The notes below the pieces were generated by a model. That model ran no database searches. It saw nothing but the letters and a program-made list of their open reading frames with translations, and was not told where the DNA came from. A stretch of DNA of 64,000 nucleotides from Acidobacteriaceae bacterium TAA 166 (GTDB lineage: Bacteria > Acidobacteriota > Terriglobia > Terriglobales > Acidobacteriaceae): contig ATWD01000001.1 in NCBI GenBank assembly GCA_000421065.1, positions 1,728,001-1,792,000 on the forward strand, read 5' to 3'. The translations under genes were made by a program, and so were the position numbers. Positions 37,978 to 46,103 of the stretch are shown in pieces; position 1 is the first letter of the stretch, and each line of letters starts with the position of its first letter.

Positions 37978-38595
37978 TTAGTGGTGCGTGTGCGGGGTCA
38001 TCGACGGCATGGACGGCTTGCCGCCGTTTAGAAACTGTTCTTCTTCCATCTCTTCCTGCATCTCCCGGGGAGACTTCGGGTTGAGCTTCTCCATCTCCAT
38101 CTGCTCCCGATCCGTAAGCGTTGGCAGATGACGGATGAAAACAACGAGCTTCCAGCTATCGATGTCATCGTCTCCGGCGTCGCCGAACGCGGGCATGCCG
38201 GTGAGGCGGACCCCGTTCTGGATGATGGAATACAACTCGCCATCGGAGAGGTTTTGCGTTCTGTCCCTGCGCATGTCCGGTGGTCGCGGGTACATGGCCT
38301 TGCCGTACATCGTGTCGCCACTGCCATTATTCGCGTGGCAGGTAGCGCAATGATCTGCCCAATGCTCCATCCCTTCCCGTATGACTTCCGGCGTCGCCGT
38401 TACAGGATTCTTCATGCTCTTGTAGCGAGCAGGAATCGCCATGCTTCGCGCCGACGTGGCGAGGGCTGCTTCCATTGCGCCGGGTTCCTCGCGCGTGCTG
38501 AAGCCACGCCGGATGACCCGATAGGCGTATATGCCTATCCCTGCCACGACAAGAAGGACAATCAACGTGACTACACGCCATGCCGAACGTTTCAT
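37978..38595 (-). CDS. Monoheme cytochrome c, membrane anchored
   Basis: A 205-residue class I cytochrome c. One N-terminal helix (about 7-27) anchors it, and the periplasmic domain holds one heme motif CATCH (in HWADHCATCHANNGSGD) with the distal methionine in RLTGMPAFGD. The C terminus ends in a Met/His-rich SMPSMTPHTHH, suggesting metal contact. Such cytochromes accept electrons in the periplasm; here a natural partner would be the multicopper oxidase. AAGGAGGGCAGT precedes the ATG at 38595. It sits 10 nt after the TolC-like gene in the operon. Confidence 0.9.
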   Translation of the reverse strand: MKRSAWRVVTLIVLLVVAGIGIYAYRVIRRGFSTREEPGAMEAALATSARSMAIPARYKSMKNPVTATPEVIREGMEHWADHCATCHANNGSGDTMYGKAMYPRPPDMRRDRTQNLSDGELYSIIQNGVRLTGMPAFGDAGDDDIDSWKLVVFIRHLPTLTDREQMEMEKLNPKSPREMQEEMEEEQFLNGGKPSMPSMTPHTHH

Positions 38596-38605
38596 ACTGC
38601 CCTCC

Positions 38606-40102
38606 TTATTGATCGGAACCAGCGCTACTCCCGCCGTTGTAGGAACTGAGAGAACGTCCCACAGGAGCGGAGGGTGCGGACAATCCATCCGATAAGCCAA
38701 AGCTTTGGATTTGCAGGGCGTTCATCCACACGGTTTCGAGGGAGCGAATGTAATCGGCCTGGAGTTGAAAAAGTGTCCGCTGCGCAATCAACACCTGGGG
38801 ATAGGCCGCCGCCATGTTCTGATAGTTGCCGCTGTACAGTTCGTAGGCCTTCTGTGCGCGGGGCAACATGCTGGTCCGGTAACGATCTGCCGTCATGTTG
38901 GCAACCGTGTAATCGCGAAAGAGCGTGCTGACCTGTCTTCGCAGTTCGAGTTGCTGCCGTTGCAACTCCGCCTGGCTGCGCTCCAGCTGCGCCTTGGCCT
39001 TTTGAATGTTCCCCTGATTGTGGTTGAAGATCGGCAATTGAACGCCAACCTGAGCGCCGCTCACAATGCCGGTCCGGGCGTTTGCTGTTTCCAGCGGTTC
39101 GTTGTCCTGCGACAGGTTCGCGCTGATCTGGAGATCGGGAATCGGAACCTTCTTTGCCTCGCGTAAGGCCGCCTGAGCGCGGTCAACGTCTTGCTGTGCA
39201 TACTTCACCTGGGGGCTGTCGCTGAGCATCTTTGCGAGCCATTCCTGCTGGTCCAGATGAGGGACATCCTCAAGGTTTCCCTCAACGCGGCCAAGCGGAA
39301 GCGCCGGATTGCCCACCGTAACCGCCAAGGTCTGCCACAGCGTCTGGTAGTTCTGCTTCGCGGTCTGCAAGGCAAGCTCTGCTTGTTCTGCTTCCACCTC
39401 GGCCTGCAGCACATCGGGACGATCTGCCTGGCCGACATTCCCAAGCTGGTGGGCTGTCTGAACCGCATCGCCAGCGAGGTTTAGAAGTTGACGGCGAACC
39501 TGCACGAGCCGTTGCGCCGCCAACACCTGGTAGTAGAGGCTCCGAACGTTGTTGAGCACCTTATAGCGCTGTGCATCGACATTCGTGACGGCTTGCAACC
39601 GCTCTTGTTCCGCGGTTTGTTTCGCCGCTCCGAGCTTGCCGCCTAGAACAATCGTTTGGTTGATGAACGCTCCCTCCTTGCCGGATTGGAACGACCCGCC
39701 ACGAATCTCATCGCCGTAATAACCGACGGTCGGATTCGGATAGAGTCCCGCTTGCTTTCTTGCGGCTTCGGCTGCCCGAACATCTGCATTGGCCTGCGAG
39801 AATGTTGGGTTATGGCTGAGTGCCATCTGCTCCAAGTCCTCCAGCTTCACAACAGTGCCGGATGGCAGGTCTTGCTGATACTCTTTGGTGTCCATCGCAG
39901 CGTCATGCGGGTGCTGCATACGGTCCATGGGCATGCCCTGCATTTGCGGCTGTTGCGGATGGGCATTCGGATCTTGACCTGATGGCATCTGCATTCCCGG
40001 CATATCCTGCATGTTGCTCTGCTGCGCTCGTCCCGCTGCGGCCAGGGAGCAAAGCATGACTGCGACAGCGAACTGTTCGAGTGTTTGTCTGTTACGCGCC
40101 AT
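38606..40102 (-). CDS. TolC-family outer-membrane efflux protein (CusC-like)
   Basis: The 498-residue product has a signal peptide (about 1-26, ending GRAQQ), a Met/His/Gln-rich insert at about 28-66 (MQDMPGMQMP, MQGMPMDRMQHPHDAAM), and two TolC repeats of long coiled helices (for example 80-110, 205-270, 310-345, 355-440). Conserved items are LSHNPTFSQANADVRAAEAARKQAGLYPNP and GVQLPIFNHNQGNIQKAKAQLE. The Met-rich insert is unlike ordinary TolC and suits Cu(I) export. No CusA/CusB genes lie next to it, so its inner-membrane partner is not visible here. Start overlaps the multicopper oxidase end by 11 nt. Confidence 0.9.
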   Translation of the reverse strand: MARNRQTLEQFAVAVMLCSLAAAGRAQQSNMQDMPGMQMPSGQDPNAHPQQPQMQGMPMDRMQHPHDAAMDTKEYQQDLPSGTVVKLEDLEQMALSHNPTFSQANADVRAAEAARKQAGLYPNPTVGYYGDEIRGGSFQSGKEGAFINQTIVLGGKLGAAKQTAEQERLQAVTNVDAQRYKVLNNVRSLYYQVLAAQRLVQVRRQLLNLAGDAVQTAHQLGNVGQADRPDVLQAEVEAEQAELALQTAKQNYQTLWQTLAVTVGNPALPLGRVEGNLEDVPHLDQQEWLAKMLSDSPQVKYAQQDVDRAQAALREAKKVPIPDLQISANLSQDNEPLETANARTGIVSGAQVGVQLPIFNHNQGNIQKAKAQLERSQAELQRQQLELRRQVSTLFRDYTVANMTADRYRTSMLPRAQKAYELYSGNYQNMAAAYPQVLIAQRTLFQLQADYIRSLETVWMNALQIQSFGLSDGLSAPSAPVGRSLSSYNGGSSAGSDQ

Positions 40103-41534
40103 GGTCTCCTCCCATCCCCGGCATCTTCTCCATCGGTTGTTTCTTCTTGAGTTCGAGAAAGTGTTCGTATTGATCGGGAGGAAGGACGCGGACGAGGGTC
40201 ATCATGCCGCCCATGAATCCGCTCCAGCCTTCTGGGAGGCCGAAGGTCTCAGGCTTCGCAACCATCTTGTCCATGGCCATCATGGGGCCTTCCATGAAGG
40301 CGTCCTGGGGGAAGCCCGGAACGTGATTTGCATCCTGAGCGACGTCTGCCATCTGTCCGTTACCCATATCCATATCTGGCATGTTGGACATTGCCTTGCT
40401 ATGAGAAAGCGGTCCATTGGAGGTTGGATTGTCAGCCGTCGAACCTACGCCGAGAGCTCGCCCGAGACTTGGCCCTCGATTGTCTGAGGTTGCATTCCCG
40501 GAGCCGGTGAGCATGCCCATGCCGGCTTCCATATCCTCCCCAGCGCTCATGCCGTGCCCGAGACGAGTCATCTTGCCCACGGTGGAAGACATCTGGTTCA
40601 TCATGTGATGGGGCAGATGGCAATGCAGCATCCATGAGCCGGGTGTATTGGCAACAAATTCAATGTCCTGCGCCTGCGCCACTCCTACGAGTGCCGTGTT
40701 TCGCCGCATCCACTGCGATTCCGGTAGACGCCAGCCTTCATTGCCTGTAGTCCAGAAGGTGAATCCGTGGAGATGGATCGGGTGGTGATCCATCCCGAGA
40801 TTGATCATGCGGATGCGAACCCGGTCTCCCTGCCGCACGACGAGCGGAGTCGCAGCCGGGCCAACTTTGCCGTTAAAGGTGAGCCAGTTGAACTCCATAT
40901 TCATCGTGTTCGGGACGTTGTTATTCGGCAGTACCGCGTACTCCTGCAGGATGACGACATGGTCGGAGGCCACGGCAGGGGCGTAGGGTTCTTTCGGGTG
41001 CATGATGAATGCCCCGATCATCCCAAGCATCTCTTGCATTGCCATGTGGGAGTGATAGAAGAAGGTCCCGTGCTGATGGAGCATGAACTCATAGACGAAG
41101 CGGCCTCCAGGCGGCACAGGCTTCTGACCGATGCCGGGAACTCCGTCCATCGCTTCCGGGATTTCAAAGCCATGCCAGTGCATGGAGGTGGGTTCGGGGA
41201 GATGGTTGTCGAAAACGATCCGCACGCGGTCGCCTTCGTTCACCTGGATCGTTGGCCCCGGCGCGCTGCCGTTGTAGCCCCAAAGGTCGAGGGTTCTGCC
41301 GGGAAGGATTTCCTGCTTGACCGGCTCGGCGATCAGGTTGAAAACCTTCACGCCATTATCCATGGTGAATGGCAGATTGGGGATGTCCGGTGTGTTCACA
41401 GGAATGGAAGTTCCTGACGACATGCCTTTCATCCCGGGCATGTTTGCGGCCCGTTCCGCAAAGAGTCTTGGCGCGGCGGACAGCCCGGCACCCAGCGCGA
41501 ATGCGCTTTGAAGAAAAGTACGTCTGTTACTCAT
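40092..41534 (-). CDS. Multicopper oxidase (Tat-exported, CopA/CueO-like)
   Basis: A 480-residue laccase-type multicopper oxidase. The Tat signal is SNRRTFLQSAFALGAGLSA. Copper ligands: HWH (119-121), HSH (161-163), HPIHLH (251-256) and HCHLPHH (304-310) with C305, H310 and probable axial M315 of the type 1 site. A Met-rich patch at 32-39 and a Met/Gly/Asn-rich tail (about 330-480, MSAGEDMEAGMGMLTGSG) suggest Cu(I) oxidation in the periplasm. The frame is open further upstream but the Tat signal fixes the ATG at 41534. It overlaps the TolC-like gene downstream. Confidence 0.94.
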   Translation of the reverse strand: MSNRRTFLQSAFALGAGLSAAPRLFAERAANMPGMKGMSSGTSIPVNTPDIPNLPFTMDNGVKVFNLIAEPVKQEILPGRTLDLWGYNGSAPGPTIQVNEGDRVRIVFDNHLPEPTSMHWHGFEIPEAMDGVPGIGQKPVPPGGRFVYEFMLHQHGTFFYHSHMAMQEMLGMIGAFIMHPKEPYAPAVASDHVVILQEYAVLPNNNVPNTMNMEFNWLTFNGKVGPAATPLVVRQGDRVRIRMINLGMDHHPIHLHGFTFWTTGNEGWRLPESQWMRRNTALVGVAQAQDIEFVANTPGSWMLHCHLPHHMMNQMSSTVGKMTRLGHGMSAGEDMEAGMGMLTGSGNATSDNRGPSLGRALGVGSTADNPTSNGPLSHSKAMSNMPDMDMGNGQMADVAQDANHVPGFPQDAFMEGPMMAMDKMVAKPETFGLPEGWSGFMGGMMTLVRVLPPDQYEHFLELKKKQPMEKMPGMGGDHGA

Positions 41535-41660
41535 GGAATCCTCATTCGTCGGTGAAGCACGACAGCTTGCGAGAAGCCGCTGGCTTGCCGAGATACGCCA
41601 GAAAAGGCGCGCCTGGGCAAAGCCGGGCAACGTATCAGGACGCAGCTATGCGATGAGGAT

Positions 41661-42092
41661 TTAGATACGCAGTATGGTGGGGGTTCGGTACGTTCGCGGA
41701 GGCGGCCTTGAGCCGAGTCCAATGGATACGGTCGTAGTCACTGGAACCGGAGCAGGAACAGCGATATGTGATGCAACTGCTACGAGTTCGTGACCGAACG
41801 ACTTCTTGCCATCGACCCAGTTGGAATCAATGCTGCACGGTGATTTGCAGGCCGAGGAAACGTACGACTCCGCATGAGCTGTGTTCTGCGAGGCCATCGG
41901 CATAGCCTGCATCTCCTCGTCGGACATGCCGGGCATATCCATTGATCTGGATGCGGTCTTGCCACCCGAATCGCCCATCATCTGGTGATGGTGGTGAGGC
42001 ATGCTGCACTTGAGATCGCACGCCATCCCCATCGTGCTCACGGAAATGAGCAGGGCAAGCAGGAACGGGATGAATGTCGAGCGCAGCTTCAT
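41661..42092 (-). CDS. Periplasmic Met/His/Cys-rich protein of unknown function
   Basis: Not a recognised family. The 143-residue protein has a signal peptide (about 1-25, LLALLISVSTMGMACD), followed by CDLKCSMPHHHHQMM, a Met-rich stretch (SMDMPGMSDEEMQAMPM), and a pair C83/C87 in SSACKSPCS. The composition points to periplasmic copper binding, and the place in the cluster agrees. The C-terminal 60 residues are proline- and valine-rich without motif. A perfect CRP box with a TAnnnT -10 lies just upstream, which makes this gene the likely first gene of the transcript that includes the multicopper oxidase. Confidence 0.72.
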   Translation of the reverse strand: MKLRSTFIPFLLALLISVSTMGMACDLKCSMPHHHHQMMGDSGGKTASRSMDMPGMSDEEMQAMPMASQNTAHAESYVSSACKSPCSIDSNWVDGKKSFGHELVAVASHIAVPAPVPVTTTVSIGLGSRPPPRTYRTPTILRI

Positions 42093-42128
42093 GCACTAGC
42101 TATCCTACTCCAGAGGGGCAGGTTTCCT

Positions 42129-42146
42129 TTGTGACAATTATCACAA
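42129..42146 (-). promoter_or_regulatory. CRP-type operator TTGTGA-N6-TCACAA with class II promoter
   Basis: TTGTGA-CAATTA-TCACAA is a perfect CRP-consensus palindrome. On the minus strand a TAGGAT hexamer (42102-42107) lies where the -10 box of a class II CRP promoter should be, giving a start about 3-4 bases before the ATG at 42092. The CRP-like regulator encoded 5 kb downstream is the natural candidate to bind it. Confidence 0.7.
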
Positions 42147-42205
42147 GGAACGGTCTCCTGCCTTCACAAAAGGAGGCGTTCGCTGCGCATTCGATGGAGA
42201 TGTTT

Positions 42206-43003
42206 TCAGTGCATCTTGAACCAGCCCAGGCCTTTGATGTCATTCCAGGAGTTTGTCTGATGACACTTGAAGCATTCGCCGAGCTTGGCGTCCTTCTGGC
42301 CTGTCATCCCCTGATCCATCATGGTGAAGTGGCCCATCAGATGGCTTGGCGGTGGCTTATGGCACTCGTTGCAGAGCGTCGAACGTGGCGAAGGGTGTTG
42401 ATAGCCTGCCACCGTCCAGGTAGTTGTGGCGTGGCACTGAACGCAGTCGGTGCCGAAGTAGCCAAAATGGGGATCTTGGTTGGAGTGGCAGGAAGCGCAG
42501 TTCAAAGATGCTTCCTTGGCACTGGCATGGGGATAGACAGAGTTCTTATGACCAGGCTGGGAAAGAACGCCCAACCACACCCTTAGCTTGTGCTCAGCTT
42601 CCTGGTCGCCCGACGCACCGCGCCTCAATTGTTTGAGGCTGATCGTACTGAAGACCTCATGGTCCATCGTCGCTGGCCGTGCCGCCAGCCCCTGATGCTC
42701 GATATGGCACGAACTGCAAGTTCCGACATTGGCGTGAAACGCAGTGGGTTGGCGTTGCAGCAATTCCGCGTTATTCGCATGACACGCGATGCATTTCGTC
42801 GCCGAGACCCCGGTGACAGACGTGTGACATGCAGCGCAATTGTTCTCCAGAGAGGCGTGACCGCTCGAAAGCTGCCCAGGCTCGACCCACCGCTGCCAGC
42901 CGATCTGGTTCGTTGCAGAGTGCGGCCCAAACATCACGTACAGGATCGCAACCGATGCGACGGTTGCGAGGACTGTGATGATGCCGGTGACGGTCTTGTT
43001 CAT
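42206..43003 (-). CDS. Seven-heme membrane-anchored cytochrome c (cytochrome c3/c7-like)
   Basis: A 265-residue multiheme cytochrome with one N-terminal anchor helix (about 7-27) and the rest periplasmic. Seven CxxCH motifs are present: CAACH, CIACH, CSSCH, CASCH, CVQCH, CNECH and CFKCH. Histidine-rich spacers (HIEHQG, HPSPRS, HLMGHFTMMD) offer distal ligands. The layout recalls NapC/NrfB/cytochrome c7-type electron conduits. The ATG overlaps the stop of the membrane cytochrome b-like gene (ATGA), so the two are translated together, and both follow an FAD/2Fe-2S reductase gene. Confidence 0.9.
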   Translation of the reverse strand: MNKTVTGIITVLATVASVAILYVMFGPHSATNQIGWQRWVEPGQLSSGHASLENNCAACHTSVTGVSATKCIACHANNAELLQRQPTAFHANVGTCSSCHIEHQGLAARPATMDHEVFSTISLKQLRRGASGDQEAEHKLRVWLGVLSQPGHKNSVYPHASAKEASLNCASCHSNQDPHFGYFGTDCVQCHATTTWTVAGYQHPSPRSTLCNECHKPPPSHLMGHFTMMDQGMTGQKDAKLGECFKCHQTNSWNDIKGLGWFKMH

Positions 43004-43743
43004 GCAAGCCACCGTAAGCCCAAATGAATCTCGGCCCCGATATGAAATGCAAGCAGGAGGTAGAGCAGAATGGAGAACGCGATATGCAGCTTCAGAGACC
43101 GGCTGAACCAGAGTTTCAGGAGATCATCGGTAGCAATCGCGTATTCCAGGTCCGCCACGCTTTCCGCGGTACGCATGACCTCTCCGGCGGGGCCGCTGAA
43201 CGGCAGTTCGATCCCCAACGACGCGAGCCCGGCTGTCATGACTGGCGTCTTAGGAAGTCCCCTCAGTTGAGCGGGGGAGTTTTCGAGCACTCCCCAAGCG
43301 CTGTCGAGGTCGCCTCTGGCCGTCTGAAGCAGAATCAGTTTGTCTTTGATGTCCTGGTTGACATAGGTAAGCAGATAGCGAACTGCAAACCCGCTCACGA
43401 TGACCAGAAACATCAGAGCAATCAGCAGGACTCCTAATGGGCTATCGAACCTGTGTCCCGAGTGGACGACGGCCAGGACCGGACCAAAGACACCCGCGTA
43501 AACATGCCACGCCAGGAGCCGTTGCATCGAAACATGACGTGTGATGCTTGCATGCAAAAGAGGGATTCGTTTTGCGATTGGATAGAGGAGCGGGACGAGC
43601 ATGAGCACGGCGCCCGCGATCCCGAACGCTGTGCCTACCGGGCTTCCCGCGAAGCGTGGTGAGCTGTGAAAGAGAAAGCCAAGCCACGCGACAAGTAAGA
43701 CGCAGGCCGCACCGCTCACAATGATGCGTTCGCGCTCGTTCAT
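43000..43743 (-). CDS. b-type cytochrome-like membrane protein of the electron conduit
   Basis: The 247-residue protein has about five to six transmembrane helices (about 5-27, 36-58, 75-98, 103-130, 213-240). Histidines within the helices (RLLAWHVYAGVFGPVLAVVHSGH and LKLHIAFSILLYLLLAFHIGAEIHLG) form pairs suited to two b hemes, one near each face. This resembles ferric-reductase-like or NapH-like membrane domains, but no exact family name is certain. It lies 2 nt after the FAD/2Fe-2S reductase gene and overlaps the heptaheme cytochrome gene: the three make a tight set. Confidence 0.75.
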   Translation of the reverse strand: MNERERIIVSGAACVLLVAWLGFLFHSSPRFAGSPVGTAFGIAGAVLMLVPLLYPIAKRIPLLHASITRHVSMQRLLAWHVYAGVFGPVLAVVHSGHRFDSPLGVLLIALMFLVIVSGFAVRYLLTYVNQDIKDKLILLQTARGDLDSAWGVLENSPAQLRGLPKTPVMTAGLASLGIELPFSGPAGEVMRTAESVADLEYAIATDDLLKLWFSRSLKLHIAFSILLYLLLAFHIGAEIHLGLRWLA

Positions 43744-43745
43744 GG

Positions 43746-45749
43746 TTACGCAACCACCACGACATCGCTTGTCGGTTTTGCCTGGCAGGCGAGAATGATG
43801 CCGGTGGCTTTATCGTTGTCGTCAAGTGCGTCCTGCACCTCCATATCGACTTCACCGGAGGTCATCTTGACCTTGCATAGCCCGCAGGTTCCCACGCGGC
43901 AGGAGAATTCAATACCGATGCCAAGTTCTTCGGAAAGTTCGAGGATGCTCTGCCTCGGAGGACTATCTCCCACTTGAAGGTCCATGCGAACCTTGGCCGA
44001 CTTGCCGCTTTTCGAAAAAGTGACGAGAGGGCCTGTTGCGGCGGTCGATGGTTTCGCACTCGTGCCTGCCAGAGCCGGAACAGGCTTTACCGCACCGAAT
44101 GCTTCGGTCTTCAAGTGATCTGCTGGAATCCCAAGTTCGGCGAAGATCGCTTTCACGGAATCCATCATCGCTGGTGGTCCGCATAGATGACATCGCCGCG
44201 AGGCAAGGTCCGGCACCATTTGCGTAAGCCACTCCTTGGTGATGCGTCCCCGCGCTCCCTTCCAATCTGTGCCGCTCGGTCTGGACATGGTTATCAGCAG
44301 GTGCAGCTTCGGGTTGAGGCGCTGAAGTGCAGGCAGCTTGTCTGCAAAAATCACATCCGCCGGAGTGCTACAGCTATAAACGAAAAAGATATCTCCTGGC
44401 CAGGACAGTTCCGTGAGGTAGCGAGAGATGCTCATCATGGGTGTAACGCCCACACCACCGGAGAGAAGAACGATGCTGTCTGCTTCGGTTCCGGTAAAGG
44501 TGAACTTTCCCACCGGCCCTCCGCAATCGACGAGATCGCCCACTTTAAGAAGATCATCAATGTGTCGGGAGACCGCTCCGCGAGGCTCGCGACGAATGGT
44601 GAGTTCGACATATTCGCGCTCATTCGGTGAGGACGAGATGGAGTAGGAGCGGTTCATCTTCGCGCCCCCAATCCAGAACGCGACATTGAGAAACTGGCCC
44701 GGCAGGAACGTAAACGGAAGATAGCGGTCGTTGGTCGGTGAAACCAACCGGAACGTCTTCACGGTCGGCGTCTCCATCGCGATGCTCGCTACGCGAAGCT
44801 GTCCTCGCCAGTTCGCGGTGACCGGGAGAGATTGAGACGAGGACGGCGATCCTTCTGTCGCGGGCGCCGCGGGCAGCGGAATAGAGGTGGATATTTCGGT
44901 CGTGGCGGCTGCTTTCGGCTCAGTAGGCGATGACTGCGAGGAAGGGGACGCTTTCGGTCCTGAAGGTGGCGGTGACCCTCCCGGTGGGTTGGGTGGACCG
45001 TTCGACGGCGGTCCCTTGTCGGGATCGAATCTCCCGAAAAGCGCAGCCGCGCGCCGCATTTTATTGAAATACAACCAGATCATCGCAACCGCGAAGATGG
45101 TCAATGCAAGCATGATGAACCAATGGAACATCGAGAGGCCGGGCTGTGCGCCATTCTGATCGGGAAGATTGAGTTCTGTGCGGAACCAGCGCAAGGCTAC
45201 GACTTGCGGGTTTTGGTTTTCCTGTAGAGCACGTTCGGCGGCGAGACCGCTCTGAAATCCATCCATCCCTTCACGCATGTGAGCCGAGGCCGCCTGCATC
45301 GCGGGATAGTCATTCACGGCAGTCGAAGTAGCGAGCTGATCGAGACCGTGGGATAACATCTCGCTCCCTTGCGACATGCGATCTCGCGCCAGTTGTTCGA
45401 CCCGCGCGCGCTCTGCCGCAGACAGAGGCGGAAGCGCCATCAGTGCTGGGAAGATAGGGTTATTGGAAGCTGCCCCACAACAGGCGGGCTGCATCATTTT
45501 GAGCATGTCCGCGGGGCTCATCGTCATTCCGCTCGCAGGAGCAGAAGAACCCGGCGCGGATGGAGCAGCGGGAGCGCTCATGCCTGAAGGCATTCCACTC
45601 GCAGGCTGTGCCGTCTGATCTGGAGTGGGAGCTGCTGCGTGGTGACTGGCGTGTTCCTCCGGCGTCATTTGGCCCAAAGCCAACCCGCAGGCCATGGCCA
45701 GCAGAAACGCCCCGATCACCGGACTTCGATTTCTCTTCCAGACGGCCAT
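43746..45749 (-). CDS. Membrane-spanning FAD/NAD(P)H and 2Fe-2S reductase with a periplasmic Met-rich domain
   Basis: A 667-residue multi-domain protein. Residues 1-26 are a signal or anchor; 27-205 are an extracytoplasmic domain with Met/Pro/Ala-rich part, an ACCG motif (90-92) and helices; 208-228 is a transmembrane helix. After a cytoplasmic Pro/Ser linker (245-310) come an FAD-binding domain (RSYS at 367-370), an NAD(P)-binding domain (GGVGVTPMMS, 431-440; CGPPAMMD near 523) and a plant-type ferredoxin domain with C617, C622, C625 and C655. So electrons can go from NAD(P)H through FAD and 2Fe-2S toward the membrane partner encoded next. Such a covalent periplasmic domain is not usual. Confidence 0.85.
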   Translation of the reverse strand: MAVWKRNRSPVIGAFLLAMACGLALGQMTPEEHASHHAAAPTPDQTAQPASGMPSGMSAPAAPSAPGSSAPASGMTMSPADMLKMMQPACCGAASNNPIFPALMALPPLSAAERARVEQLARDRMSQGSEMLSHGLDQLATSTAVNDYPAMQAASAHMREGMDGFQSGLAAERALQENQNPQVVALRWFRTELNLPDQNGAQPGLSMFHWFIMLALTIFAVAMIWLYFNKMRRAAALFGRFDPDKGPPSNGPPNPPGGSPPPSGPKASPSSQSSPTEPKAAATTEISTSIPLPAAPATEGSPSSSQSLPVTANWRGQLRVASIAMETPTVKTFRLVSPTNDRYLPFTFLPGQFLNVAFWIGGAKMNRSYSISSSPNEREYVELTIRREPRGAVSRHIDDLLKVGDLVDCGGPVGKFTFTGTEADSIVLLSGGVGVTPMMSISRYLTELSWPGDIFFVYSCSTPADVIFADKLPALQRLNPKLHLLITMSRPSGTDWKGARGRITKEWLTQMVPDLASRRCHLCGPPAMMDSVKAIFAELGIPADHLKTEAFGAVKPVPALAGTSAKPSTAATGPLVTFSKSGKSAKVRMDLQVGDSPPRQSILELSEELGIGIEFSCRVGTCGLCKVKMTSGEVDMEVQDALDDNDKATGIILACQAKPTSDVVVVA

Positions 45750-46067
45750 TCAACGCACCTCAATCACGCGGTTCATCGTATCGAAGTCGTTCCTCACGCA
45801 GTCTCCGCATTCCTGACCAAGATCGTGGCATCCTGGGCGGCAGCACCAGACTCCATTGACTACGAATTTGTATTCGTATCTGCCCGGTGCCAAAGCGAGA
45901 GCGACTCTCCAATTGCCCTCGTCGTCGCGGGTCATGGGATTCGCTTCCGGGTTCCATGCGTTGAATGTCCCGGCGAGACAGACTGTATGCGCACCCTGGG
46001 CAAAGCAGGAGAACTCTGTCATTGGCGTCAGAGTTTGAGTCTCACCGAGGTGTTTCGTCGGCATCAT
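45750..46067 (-). CDS. CBM48/glycogen-binding-like domain protein with Cys-rich loop
   Basis: The 105-residue protein is a single early-set domain like those of AMPK-beta and glycogen-branching enzymes: CLAGTFNAWNPEANPMTRDDEGNWRVALALAPGRYEYKFVVNGVW. Family members bind alpha-glucans. The insertion after NGVW is unusual: CCRPGCHDLGQECGDC, five or six cysteines in about 16 residues, then NDFDTMNRVIEVR. The stop is directly before the ATG of the reductase gene, so the two are coupled. It could be a small metal-binding adaptor; function is unknown. No signal peptide. AGAAGG before the ATG supports the start. Confidence 0.75.
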   Translation of the reverse strand: MMPTKHLGETQTLTPMTEFSCFAQGAHTVCLAGTFNAWNPEANPMTRDDEGNWRVALALAPGRYEYKFVVNGVWCCRPGCHDLGQECGDCVRNDFDTMNRVIEVR

Positions 46068-46103
46068 GCTTTACCTTCTGGATCACATGGACAAGGGCAC
46101 GCC

